NCBI GenBank assembly: GCA_900554305.1 | Contig: USGV01000004.1 | Span: 4,324 to 68,323 of the forward strand | Direction: 5' to 3' | DNA length: 64,000 nucleotides | Origin: an uncultured Mycoplasmatota bacterium | GTDB taxonomy: Bacteria; Bacillota_I; Bacilli_A; RF39; UBA660 | Shown: one piece after another, positions 8,745 through 16,513 of the stretch | How positions within the stretch are numbered: position 1 is the first letter of the stretch | Layout: the number at the start of each line of letters is the position of its first letter | Notes under the pieces: model-generated | Databases searched by the model: none | Told to the model about the DNA's origin: nothing | Seen by the model: only the letters and a program-made list of their open reading frames with translations | Made by a program: the position numbers and the translations under genes

Positions 8745-9122
8745 TTATTTACATTGATCACAAATACCATCAAAAAGAACACATGCATTTTTTATATCAA
8801 AAACCGTCTCTTTTCTAGCTTCTCGAATTAAATCTGTTGTATTAACATCATACAAATCAAACAATCTATGACAAATATTGCACATAAAATGAGAATGATT
8901 AGAACAATCCCCATCATAATGATCGATCCCATCCTTAGTTAATACTTTGCGAACCTTCCCTTCTTCTACTAATTTAGACACGTTACGATAAACTGTAGCT
9001 TGACCTATAGAAGAATCTTTCTTTTGAATTATTTCATACAGCTCCAAAATCGTAGGATGAGTTCGCAATTCACATAAAGTTTGAAAAACAATTTCTTTTT
9101 GTCTAGTATTTCGTGTATTCAT
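8745..9122 (-). CDS. perR: Fur-family regulator, PerR type
   Basis: The 125-residue protein has a Fur winged helix (GQATVYRNVSKLVEEGKVRKV) and dimerisation domain. Two C-x-x-C pairs (CNIC, CDQC) form the structural zinc site. The regulatory metal site includes HYDGDC, HSHF and an aspartate in HRLFDL, five residues after the second Cys; Fur proteins have glutamate there, PerR has aspartate, so PerR is favoured. PerR senses peroxide through metal-catalysed histidine oxidation. Its neighbour rubrerythrin is a typical target. The symmetric box at 9132-9154 suggests autoregulation. Confidence 0.85.
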   Translation of the reverse strand: MNTRNTRQKEIVFQTLCELRTHPTILELYEIIQKKDSSIGQATVYRNVSKLVEEGKVRKVLTKDGIDHYDGDCSNHSHFMCNICHRLFDLYDVNTTDLIREARKETVFDIKNACVLFDGICDQCK

Positions 9123-9131
9123 AAGCCTTCC

Positions 9132-9154
9132 TTATTGATAATAATTATCAATAA
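9132..9154. promoter_or_regulatory. Fur/PerR box between perR and the divergent small gene
   Basis: A perfect 11-1-11 inverted repeat has half-site TTATTGATAAT. The core reads TGATAATAATTATCA, identical to the Fur-box consensus TGATAATNATTATCA and differing from the PerR box (TTATAATNATTATAA) at one symmetric position. It lies 10 bases upstream of perR and 82 bases upstream of the rightward gene at 9236. Confidence 0.75.
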
Positions 9155-9235
9155 CATTATAGTAAATCCCAAAAGATATGTCAATCAAAAATAACAAAAA
9201 AGAAAAGAAATCATAAACTATATTAGGTGATAACT

Positions 9236-9448
9236 ATGAAAACAAAACACAATCTATTCTGCAGATGTAATTACTGCAAACAAAAAAGAAGAAACAATAT
9301 CTTCTATCTCTTAGGTGTAGTAGCAACATTAATTATTATATTTTATCAAATTATATTACTTGTTTTTATCACCACGAGACTAAATGCAATTATTTTACTC
9401 GTTGAATTCTTCCTGATTTGCTTCTTGATTTTTTTGATTCTGTTCTAA
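9236..9448 (+). CDS. Small Cys-containing two-helix membrane protein
   Basis: The 70-residue protein starts at the ATG at 9236, five bases after AGGTGA. A short cytoplasmic lead carries FCRCNYCKQKRR, a C-x-C-x-x-C group that could bind metal, followed by two hydrophobic helices. It is divergent from perR and shares its Fur-box intergenic region, so it may be metal- or peroxide-regulated. Its 3' end overlaps the opposing ysxE-like gene by 54 bases. I do not recognise the family. Confidence 0.6.
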   Translation: MKTKHNLFCRCNYCKQKRRNNIFYLLGVVATLIIIFYQIILLVFITTRLNAIILLVEFFLICFLIFLILF

Positions 9449-10288
9449 TACAAACTGTCTTGTTTTAAGTGCATAAGAAACCCGGTTCTGAACCAATACT
9501 GTATTTTCATAATAATTAGACGTAAAATCTATTTTTTCATCTAATAAAATAAGACACAAAAATAAATACATTTCATCTTCAGAAAAAGGGTATTTACTTT
9601 GATAAATTTGAAATAAAGATTGCATTTCTAATACAAGACAATTTTTTTTATAAAAATATAAAAAATCATAAATAACATACCCTTTTTGAGAAAAATCCCA
9701 ATCCATAAAATATGGACTATCACCATCACAATCTATAAAAGTATCTAAACATGGTTTACCATGCAAAAAAACAACGCGCTCTTTACTTGCCATTTTTTTA
9801 TTTTGATACCATAGTTCTAAATAATGTCTGCTTTGTTCCAAATTTTGATAGAACAAACTAATATTACGAATAAATAAGTATTCATCTGGAGACATATAAA
9901 TATGCGTTTCTATATTTCCCTGCAAATTCTGATAAAATTGAAATAAAGAGTCAAGCTGACTTACAACGTCTTCATACAACTTTTTCACATAATCTAAAAC
10001 AATCTCCTGATATGTCGTTGTTTTAATATGGAGTAAACTGAGAATATGAACTAAATTAATAGATTTATCATGAATATCAGTAGTATCTTCTACATATCGA
10101 TAAACCTCATAAGAATCCCTATACGATTTTTCCATAGGAAGAAAAAAAGGAAATTTTTTCGATTCCAAATAATGAAAAGTTTTTTCTTTATCACTACATC
10201 TTGGAACGATAAAAAACTTTCCTTGATCTGTTTCTATTATCTTTTTTCCATGTATATAAAAATGGCGATAAACATTAAGATTATTCAT
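9395..10288 (-). CDS. ysxE: YsxE/CotS-like spore coat protein, kinase fold
   Basis: This roughly 297-residue protein has the outline of the CotS/YsxE group, which shares the aminoglycoside phosphotransferase fold: a VVFLHGKPCLDTFIDCDGD segment where kinases have HGD-x-x-x-x-N, and MDWDFSQKGYVIYDFLYFYKK where they have the metal-binding D-x-D and downstream helix. HGD is changed to HGK, so catalysis is doubtful. The gene overlaps the end of the spoVID-like gene; spoVID and ysxE are also adjacent in Bacillus subtilis. The start at 10288 (overlap of eight bases) is preferred over 10321, but neither has a clear ribosome binding site. Confidence 0.75.
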   Translation of the reverse strand: MNNLNVYRHFYIHGKKIIETDQGKFFIVPRCSDKEKTFHYLESKKFPFFLPMEKSYRDSYEVYRYVEDTTDIHDKSINLVHILSLLHIKTTTYQEIVLDYVKKLYEDVVSQLDSLFQFYQNLQGNIETHIYMSPDEYLFIRNISLFYQNLEQSRHYLELWYQNKKMASKERVVFLHGKPCLDTFIDCDGDSPYFMDWDFSQKGYVIYDFLYFYKKNCLVLEMQSLFQIYQSKYPFSEDEMYLFLCLILLDEKIDFTSNYYENTVLVQNRVSYALKTRQFVLEQNQKNQEANQEEFNE

Positions 10289-10994
10289 GCTGAGTAGGAA
10301 TAATGATTTTAGTACCAACAATCAAATTATCTAAATCATTATAATCTTCTAACTCCTCGCGATGAACCTGATATTTATTCATAATAGTATCAATCGTATC
10401 ATTTTCACGAACAATATAAACAGAATAAGTAGCAAAACTTTCATCGCTATCTTTAAAGGACGAGAACAAAGAACCTACATTATGTCCTTCTTTTTCCGGT
10501 TCCACTTCTGCTACCTCTTCTATATCAGTATTATCCAATACTATCTCATTAGTAATTTGTTCTTCACTAATAGACTGTTCTCGCATATCAGAAGAATCAG
10601 AAGAAATCTGTATATCTTCAATCTTCTCCAAATTTTCTTCCGAAAATGAAGAATCCTCATCGACTTCAATCTTTTCGACTCCCTCTACTACCAAATCTAT
10701 GTGACAATTCAAAGTATCATCTTCTTCTACTTCATAGCGAAAATCATCGATATAAACATTTCGTGTTTCCTCTTCTAATTTTTCACTCAAAGCAATTTCC
10801 ACAGGTAAAGAAAATACAAAATCATCTTCTAATCTCGATGCAGCAGTCAACTTATATTTTCCAGAAATTACTAAATCACCAGAAATATCACTGTCATCAG
10901 AAAAACTTAAATTAGGATCCAAAGAAATCGAAGTTACTTCTCCTATCATAGTCTTAAATTCCAATTTTTTATCAAACGAAATAACTTTTCGCAT
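10281..10994 (-). CDS. spoVID: SpoVID-like spore coat assembly protein with LysM domain
   Basis: The 237-residue protein has an N-terminal beta-rich domain (EFKTMIGEVTSISLDPNL ... GDLVISGKYKLTAASR) resembling the SpoVID/SafA-type coat domain, a long acidic linker rich in S, E and D (about residues 110-185), and a C-terminal LysM (YIVRENDTIDTIMNKYQV ... NLIVGTKIIIP). SpoVID in Bacillus drives coat encasement of the forespore. It is shorter than Bacillus SpoVID (about 575 residues) because the linker is reduced. Start follows GGTAGGAGGGATAAA. A sigma-E-like promoter is present upstream (11012-11040), and ysxE follows. Confidence 0.85.
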   Translation of the reverse strand: MRKVISFDKKLEFKTMIGEVTSISLDPNLSFSDDSDISGDLVISGKYKLTAASRLEDDFVFSLPVEIALSEKLEEETRNVYIDDFRYEVEEDDTLNCHIDLVVEGVEKIEVDEDSSFSEENLEKIEDIQISSDSSDMREQSISEEQITNEIVLDNTDIEEVAEVEPEKEGHNVGSLFSSFKDSDESFATYSVYIVRENDTIDTIMNKYQVHREELEDYNDLDNLIVGTKIIIPTQHE

Positions 10995-11011
10995 TTTATC
11001 CCTCCTACCAG

Positions 11012-11040
11012 AGTATATGAAAAATAAAAGCGAATATGAA
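11012..11040 (-). promoter_or_regulatory. Sigma-E-type promoter of spoVID
   Basis: Minus strand TTCATATT, 13-base spacer, CATATACT. This fits the Bacillus sigma-E consensus (GKCATATT, 13-15, CATACAHT) at nearly all positions. spoVID is a mother-cell sigma-E gene in Bacillus subtilis. Confidence 0.65.
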
Positions 11041-11066
11041 AAAAGAGTTATATAATTAACTCTTTT
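11041..11066 (-). terminator. Intrinsic terminator after the 218-residue unknown gene
   Basis: AAAAGAGTTA / TAACTCTTTT stem with a six-base loop; the A/T flanks make it potentially bidirectional. It overlaps the end of the gene at 11056. Confidence 0.75.
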
Positions 11067-11712
11067 TTACTTTTTGAACTGTATTCTTTGTATCCAAAGC
11101 ATATCGGTAACTTTTACCAATTTTTTTATAAAATGGAACATCACAACAAAAATCCAAAAAATCAAGTGCATTAGAATAAAAGTCATCATCTTGAAAACAT
11201 TCAGGACAAATATAAGTAAAATAATTTAAACTAGAAAGAACATCAAATGTTGATAAGTATTGTACTCTATCCTCTATCCCAACAAATACAACAGAATCGT
11301 TAGCATTAAACTTGATAAGATCATTAACAGTACGAATTTCTCGTTTCCGATATTCCTCTTGAAATAGTAAATAATTAGAAACTCGAGTCCGTTTAATATA
11401 ATCTGACACCAACAATAAAGAATTGATATTTTCTATAATCTCATTAGAAAGTTCAGAAACTAGCTTTCCAGAAAACTGAAAGCGATAACAATTAACAACA
11501 TCAGAAATTTTTTCCAAAAAACTACTATCTAATAATAAAAATACTGGTTCTTCTTTAAATAAAGCTTTAGAATCTCCAAGAAAAGATTGAAAAAAATTAA
11601 AATCTGAAGCAAATTCACACAATTCTTCCGAAGAAAGAGTTGCTAAATAATTTTTTAAATATAAAAGAGAAACCCAATGATCTACAATGCTTTTATTTTC
11701 TGTTTCTGTCAT
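11056..11712 (-). CDS. Unknown protein downstream of lon
   Basis: This 218-residue protein is not recognised. It is predicted soluble, mostly helical, with many aromatic and acidic residues and a C-terminal C-P-E-C-F segment plus an adjacent Cys pair (FCCDV). The start at 11712 is chosen because GGTGGT lies upstream; it then overlaps the end of lon by 20 bases, suggesting coupled expression. In Bacillus subtilis ysxC and the hem operon occupy this place; this protein has no GTPase motifs and is not YsxC. Confidence 0.65.
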   Translation of the reverse strand: MTETENKSIVDHWVSLLYLKNYLATLSSEELCEFASDFNFFQSFLGDSKALFKEEPVFLLLDSSFLEKISDVVNCYRFQFSGKLVSELSNEIIENINSLLLVSDYIKRTRVSNYLLFQEEYRKREIRTVNDLIKFNANDSVVFVGIEDRVQYLSTFDVLSSLNYFTYICPECFQDDDFYSNALDFLDFCCDVPFYKKIGKSYRYALDTKNTVQKVKKS

Positions 11713-14023
11713 AATTTTTATTACCACCAAATAATTGCTTATAAACATCAAAGTAATTTTCTACAAAAGTAAATTTAATATCCTTCTTTACTTCTTCTGG
11801 AATTTCTTCTAAATCCGACTTATTCTCTTTTGGCAAAAATATTTTTCTAATACCCGCTCTATGAGAACCAATTACTTTTTCACGAAGTCCACCAATAGGG
11901 AGAACCCTACCACGCAAAGTGATTTCTCCAGTCATAGAAATATCATTAGCTACTGCTTGATTTTTAAACAAACTAATCATAGCTGTTGTAATAGCAATGC
12001 CTGCAGAAGGTCCATCCTTATTAACTGCTCCTTCTGGGAAATGAAGATGTATATCATTCTCAGAAAGTAGTTGAAACGGAATAGAAAAATCCTTAGCTTT
12101 TGCTTTTATATAACTAAAAGCAATTTGACACGACTCCTGCATAACATCCCCTAAAGAACCCGTAAGAATTAATTCTCCTTTACCCGGAAACATTGTAACT
12201 TCAATTGGTAAAATATCTCCACCAAAAGCAGTATATGCCATACCATTTACAACACCCACTTCTGCCTTCTTACCAGTTTTTTCATAGCTAAATTTTTTCT
12301 TGCCCAAAAATAGTTCTAAATCTTCTTCTTTTATATAATAGAAAACTTGCTCTTTTTCTAACAATACTTTTTTTACGATTTTTCGAAATAACGATGATAT
12401 TACACGATCCAATTCACGCACACCAGCTTCTTTAGTATAATACCTAATCATACCCATAATAGCTTGATCGTCTAATTGAATCTGTAAAGAAGTCAATCCA
12501 TGTTCTTCTAAAGCACGAGGTATCAAATGATTTTTCGCAATATCCAATTTTTCATATTCAGTATAACTGCTAAGTTCAATAATTTCTAATCGATCACGAA
12601 GTTCATAAGGAATTTGTTCAATATAATTAGCGGTAGCAATAAACAAGACTTTAGATAAATCAAACTCTTCTTCAATATAATGATCTGAAAATTTATCATT
12701 TTGTTCAGGATCCAAAACTTCAAGTAAACTGCTTGCTGGATCTCCCTTAATATCCTTAGTCATCTTATCAATTTCATCAATAATAAAGACTGGGTTTGCA
12801 GTTCCTGCTTTACGAATTCCCTGAATAATTCTTCCTGGATTTGCTCCTACATAAGTACGACGATGGCCAACAATTTCAGCTTCATCATTAATACCACCAA
12901 CACTAATTTTTGCAACTTTTCTTCCCAAACTATCAGCAATACTAAGAGCAAGAGATGTTTTTCCTACTCCTGGAGGACCCACCAAACAAAGAATTGGACT
13001 ACGTAAATTATTAGTATTTTGTTTCACCGCAAGATACTCTAAAATACGTGACTTCACTTCTTCTAAAGCATGATGACTAGTATTTAAAATATTCTCCACT
13101 TTAGATAAATCATTGGTATCTTTGGTATAAACATTCCAAGGTAAATGAAGCATCCAATCCAAATAATCACGAATCATACCAAGCTCAGGCGAATGACTAC
13201 TAATTGCTTCATATCGTGAAATTTCATTTTTAATCTTTTCTTTTACTTTATAATTACATTTTAATTTAGTAAGCTTTTTCTTTAAAGACTCTACTTCATC
13301 TTCCTTACTGTTAATATCTCCTAACTCTCTTTTAATTGCACGAAGCTTTTCTCTTAAAAAATACTCTTTTTGACTCTCTTCAATTTCTTGCTCTACTTCA
13401 CTTTCTATTTTTTGTTCAAGCTCTAAAAATTTTACTTCTTCATTCATATCTTCTACAATGATACGTGCTCTTTCAATTGGAGATACGGTAAGAACATATT
13501 TTTTCTTTTTTTCATAATCAACTGGCAAAAAAGAACCAATCAAATCACAAAGCTCATCCAAAGTCTCTACCGCATCCAATTGACTAATAACTGCATTACT
13601 CATATATGGTGCTTTCTCTATATAACGGTCTAGAGACTTCATTAACAAAGTAAAATAATTTTTTTCATCTTTTGTTGAAATATTGGAAATTTCTTTTACA
13701 TCAGCCTGATAAAAACCATTATTATAAAAATAGTTCGATACAACAACTCTACGAATTCCTTGAATCACAACCCTTGTTTTTCCATTAGGAACCGTTAACC
13801 TTAATTTTAATTGGCCCAAAATACCATAACTAGGTAAGGACGTCACATCTTCCACATAATTAGAATCAATAGGATTCACGATAACCAAGTATTTATCATC
13901 CGTCCCATCTGTATAATCAATACTAGCCTTTTCAAAAGAATCATCATATTCGATTCTTACTTCGTTATTTGGAAAGACCACTACATCATTCAAAACTAAA
14001 ACTGCTAGTTTTTTATTATCCAT
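11693..14023 (-). CDS. lon: ATP-dependent endopeptidase Lon
   Basis: The 776-residue protein has the LonA layout: N-terminal substrate domain (LAVLVLNDVVVFPNNEV), coiled coil (about residues 180-280), AAA+ module with Walker A GPPGVGKTSLAL near residue 346, VFIIDEIDKM Walker B, and a C-terminal protease domain with catalytic serine in KDGPSAGIAI near residue 669 and lysine in REKVIGSHRAG. It degrades misfolded and regulatory proteins in the cytoplasm. I use 14023 as start because GGAGGTGG precedes it; a longer frame to 14083 lacks support. The promoter is at 14060-14088. Confidence 0.97.
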   Translation of the reverse strand: MDNKKLAVLVLNDVVVFPNNEVRIEYDDSFEKASIDYTDGTDDKYLVIVNPIDSNYVEDVTSLPSYGILGQLKLRLTVPNGKTRVVIQGIRRVVVSNYFYNNGFYQADVKEISNISTKDEKNYFTLLMKSLDRYIEKAPYMSNAVISQLDAVETLDELCDLIGSFLPVDYEKKKKYVLTVSPIERARIIVEDMNEEVKFLELEQKIESEVEQEIEESQKEYFLREKLRAIKRELGDINSKEDEVESLKKKLTKLKCNYKVKEKIKNEISRYEAISSHSPELGMIRDYLDWMLHLPWNVYTKDTNDLSKVENILNTSHHALEEVKSRILEYLAVKQNTNNLRSPILCLVGPPGVGKTSLALSIADSLGRKVAKISVGGINDEAEIVGHRRTYVGANPGRIIQGIRKAGTANPVFIIDEIDKMTKDIKGDPASSLLEVLDPEQNDKFSDHYIEEEFDLSKVLFIATANYIEQIPYELRDRLEIIELSSYTEYEKLDIAKNHLIPRALEEHGLTSLQIQLDDQAIMGMIRYYTKEAGVRELDRVISSLFRKIVKKVLLEKEQVFYYIKEEDLELFLGKKKFSYEKTGKKAEVGVVNGMAYTAFGGDILPIEVTMFPGKGELILTGSLGDVMQESCQIAFSYIKAKAKDFSIPFQLLSENDIHLHFPEGAVNKDGPSAGIAITTAMISLFKNQAVANDISMTGEITLRGRVLPIGGLREKVIGSHRAGIRKIFLPKENKSDLEEIPEEVKKDIKFTFVENYFDVYKQLFGGNKNYDRNRK

Positions 14024-14059
14024 AGATAGTCCACCTCCAAATTTTAAATACTGCTTACT

Positions 14060-14088
14060 ATTATATAATAAAAGTATTTTCACATCAA
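14060..14088 (-). promoter_or_regulatory. Vegetative-type promoter of lon
   Basis: TTGATG, 17-base spacer, TATAAT on the minus strand, located between the tig terminator and lon. Confidence 0.65.
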
Positions 14089-14118
14089 GAAATTACCCAA
14101 ATTTTTCAAAATTTACCA

Positions 14119-14143
14119 ACAAAAAAGTAGTACACTGTACTAC
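14119..14143 (-). terminator. Intrinsic terminator of tig
   Basis: GTAGTACA / TGTACTAC near-perfect stem followed by six T on the minus strand, just after the tig stop. Confidence 0.8.
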
Positions 14144-14151
14144 CTTTCATT

Positions 14152-15462
14152 TTACTTATTAGCTTCTTTTAATAATTCAATAGTTTTTCTCATTTCTAAA
14201 TCATATTGAACCATATCGATTCCACCAAATTGTTGTAAAAACTCTTCTTGTTCCATTTGATATTTCTTAGCTAATTCTTCTGCTTCTTTTTCAGCTTCTT
14301 CTGCAGATACTTCAATCTTTTCTAAGTTCATAATCTCTTCTAACATTAAACGATAAAGTACATTAGAATAAGCTTCCTTCTCTAATTGACTTCTTAAATC
14401 AGCCTCAGTAGATTGAGTAAATTGATAATATAAATCTAAAGAAATCCCTTGCATTCTCATTTGTTGTTCGAAACGATTCATTAAACGAGTAACTTCTTCT
14501 TCAACCATTTCTTCTGGAATATCTACTTCAACATTCTTAGAAACACCTTCTAAAATTGCATCGATATATTTATTTTCTGCATCCATTTCTTTTTGAGCAG
14601 AAATACTCTTCTTAATTTCTTCTTTTAATGATTCTTCAGAGTTAACTCCTTCAATACCTAAATCTTCAAAGAATTCTTCATCTAATTCTCTAGCTTGCTT
14701 TTCTTTAATTTCATGAACTTTTACTTTAAATGTAGCTTTAGCTCCAGCTAAATCTTTTGCTCCATAATCTTCTGGGAAAGTAACTTCAATTTCTTTTTCT
14801 TCTCCAGCCTTCATACCAATAACTTGTTCTTCAAACCCAGGAATAAATGTGTGAGAACCAATTTCCAATGAATAGTTTTCACCTTTTCCTCCATCAAAAG
14901 CAACACCGTCTTTAAATCCTTCAAAATCAATAACTGCAGTATTTCCTTCTTCTACAGTACCATCTTCTTTTGTAACAAGTTCAGTATATTTTTCTAATAA
15001 ATGTCCAAGTTCATGTTCTATTTCTTCATCAGTAACTTCAACTTTTTCAGGTTTAATATTTAATCCTTTATACTTTTTAACTTTTACTTCTGGTTTTGTA
15101 ATGATTTTAAAAGTAAACTCTACTCCGTCTTCACTTAAACTTTTTAAATCAACAGCAGGTTGTACAACTGGAACTAATTTAGACTCTTCCATTGCTTTAG
15201 TATATGCATCTTGTAATACACTATCTGCTGCATCAATAAATAAAGATTCTTTACCAAAATGTTTTTCATAAATATCTCTTGGTACTTTACCTTTTCTAAA
15301 ACCATCCACTTTAGCAGTTTTTTGTTTTTTCTTAAAAGCTCCGTCAAGTGCTTTAGACCATGCTTCACCATCTATTTTAATAACTACTTCATGAACATTT
15401 TTATTATTCTCTTTTTTAGTTTCTTTTTTTACTTCTGTTTTTTCAGTTTCTTTTTTTGCCAT
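14152..15462 (-). CDS. tig: Trigger factor
   Basis: The 436-residue protein has the ribosome-binding signature GFRKGKVPRDIYEKHFG, a peptidyl-prolyl isomerase (FKBP-like) domain (GNTAVIDFEGFKDGVAFDGG ... IPGFEEQVIGMKAGEEKEI) and the long helical C-terminal chaperone arms. It binds the ribosome exit tunnel and folds nascent chains. An extra Lys/Glu-rich lead (about residues 3-22) precedes the usual first strand. The start at 15462 follows GGAGGG. Adjacent lon echoes the tig-clpX-lonB-lonA order of Bacillus subtilis with clpX and lonB missing. Confidence 0.95.
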   Translation of the reverse strand: MAKKETEKTEVKKETKKENNKNVHEVVIKIDGEAWSKALDGAFKKKQKTAKVDGFRKGKVPRDIYEKHFGKESLFIDAADSVLQDAYTKAMEESKLVPVVQPAVDLKSLSEDGVEFTFKIITKPEVKVKKYKGLNIKPEKVEVTDEEIEHELGHLLEKYTELVTKEDGTVEEGNTAVIDFEGFKDGVAFDGGKGENYSLEIGSHTFIPGFEEQVIGMKAGEEKEIEVTFPEDYGAKDLAGAKATFKVKVHEIKEKQARELDEEFFEDLGIEGVNSEESLKEEIKKSISAQKEMDAENKYIDAILEGVSKNVEVDIPEEMVEEEVTRLMNRFEQQMRMQGISLDLYYQFTQSTEADLRSQLEKEAYSNVLYRLMLEEIMNLEKIEVSAEEAEKEAEELAKKYQMEQEEFLQQFGGIDMVQYDLEMRKTIELLKEANK

Positions 15463-15483
15463 AATATCCCTCCAACGCCTTAT

Positions 15484-15512
15484 ATTATACCCTACAATTT
15501 TATTTAACACAA
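15484..15512 (-). promoter_or_regulatory. Promoter of tig
   Basis: TTGTGT, 17-base spacer, TATAAT on the minus strand, 22 bases upstream of the tig start. Confidence 0.65.
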
Positions 15513-15527
15513 CACTTTCCTAAAAAA

Positions 15528-15556
15528 TTGACAAAAGAAAAATATTGATGTATAAT
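15528..15556 (+). promoter_or_regulatory. Perfect consensus promoter of the phosphoesterase gene
   Basis: TTGACA, exactly 17 bases, TATAAT on the plus strand: both hexamers match the vegetative consensus completely. It lies 27 bases upstream of the start at 15583 and back-to-back with the tig promoter. Confidence 0.85.
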
Positions 15557-15582
15557 ATGCAATCAAAGAAAAGAGGGTTATT

Positions 15583-16455
15583 ATGGGAAAAATAAATAAA
15601 TTAACAATATATTCAGGAAAAATACCATGTGATATTAGTTTTTTAGTAATTTCTGACATTCATAGAAGTAAAACACAGGGAAAAGAAAACTTAATGAGAA
15701 TAAAAGATTTAGTAAACTTAGATGAAATTGATTCAGTTATCATTCCAGGAGATATTGTAAATGACGTAAATGACCTAGAAGATAAAGATTTCAAAAGTAG
15801 ATTACAAGAAGAATTACTATCTATTACTAAATACAAGCCAACATTCATAAGTTTAGGAAATCACGATCAGATGACACATGCAAAAAATGGAACATGGATT
15901 CCCGGACAAACTGAATTATTAAAAGAAACATTAAAAGAAATACCAAACTTTCACTTAATAGAAAATGGAAAAAAATGTGATACGAGTTTTCTAAATATTT
16001 CAGCGTGTTCTCCAGACTTCAATTACTATGAAGATAAAGATAAGAAAAAAAGTGAAAGAGAAAGTACAGAAGACTATCAAAGAATCTTTAACCAAACATA
16101 TGATGAAAGATTATTTTCGGATAACACATATAACATTTTTTTAACTCATGAACCACAATCTATTATTAAATTAAGCAAAGAAAATGAAGGCTGTATTCAA
16201 CCAAATACTGATTTAGTAATATCAGGACATATGCATAATGGATTATTACCTAACTTTATGCAACCATTCATGGCTAACAGAGGAATAATATCTCCTCAAA
16301 TGCAATTATTACCAGAATATGCACAAGGAGTATATCAACTAAAAGATACAACCTTTCTTATTAACGGACCAATCAATACAAGAATTGAAACTCCATTCAT
16401 AAATAATTTATATGGACCAAATGCATCTGTAGTAACATTAAAGAAAACGCGCTAA
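15583..16455 (+). CDS. Calcineurin-like metallophosphoesterase
   Basis: The 290-residue protein has the ordered metal-binding motifs of this superfamily: SDIHRS, PGDIVND, LGNHDQ, THEP and SGHMHNG, which supply the Asp, His and Asn ligands of a two-metal site. No signal peptide is visible, but a strand precedes the first motif as in YkuE/YaeI-type enzymes. The substrate (nucleotide, phospholipid or phosphoprotein) cannot be told. The gene has a perfect consensus promoter and an AAGAGGG ribosome binding site. Confidence 0.85.
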   Translation: MGKINKLTIYSGKIPCDISFLVISDIHRSKTQGKENLMRIKDLVNLDEIDSVIIPGDIVNDVNDLEDKDFKSRLQEELLSITKYKPTFISLGNHDQMTHAKNGTWIPGQTELLKETLKEIPNFHLIENGKKCDTSFLNISACSPDFNYYEDKDKKKSERESTEDYQRIFNQTYDERLFSDNTYNIFLTHEPQSIIKLSKENEGCIQPNTDLVISGHMHNGLLPNFMQPFMANRGIISPQMQLLPEYAQGVYQLKDTTFLINGPINTRIETPFINNLYGPNASVVTLKKTR

Positions 16456-16467
16456 AGCGCTTTTTTT
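16449..16467 (+). terminator. Terminator after the phosphoesterase gene
   Basis: GCGCT / AGCGC short GC-rich stem followed by seven T, overlapping the stop codon. The loop is very short. Confidence 0.6.
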
Positions 16468-16513
16468 GTAATTGAAAATATGCTAAAATAAATAACAGAA
16501 AGAAAGTGATAAA

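Noticed and set aside
11056-11712. YsxC/EngB GTPase after lon, as in Bacillus
   Set aside because: No G1, G3 or G4 GTPase motifs in the protein.
16456-16513. T-box riboswitch before trpS
   Set aside because: Only about 46 bases remain after the upstream terminator, far too short.
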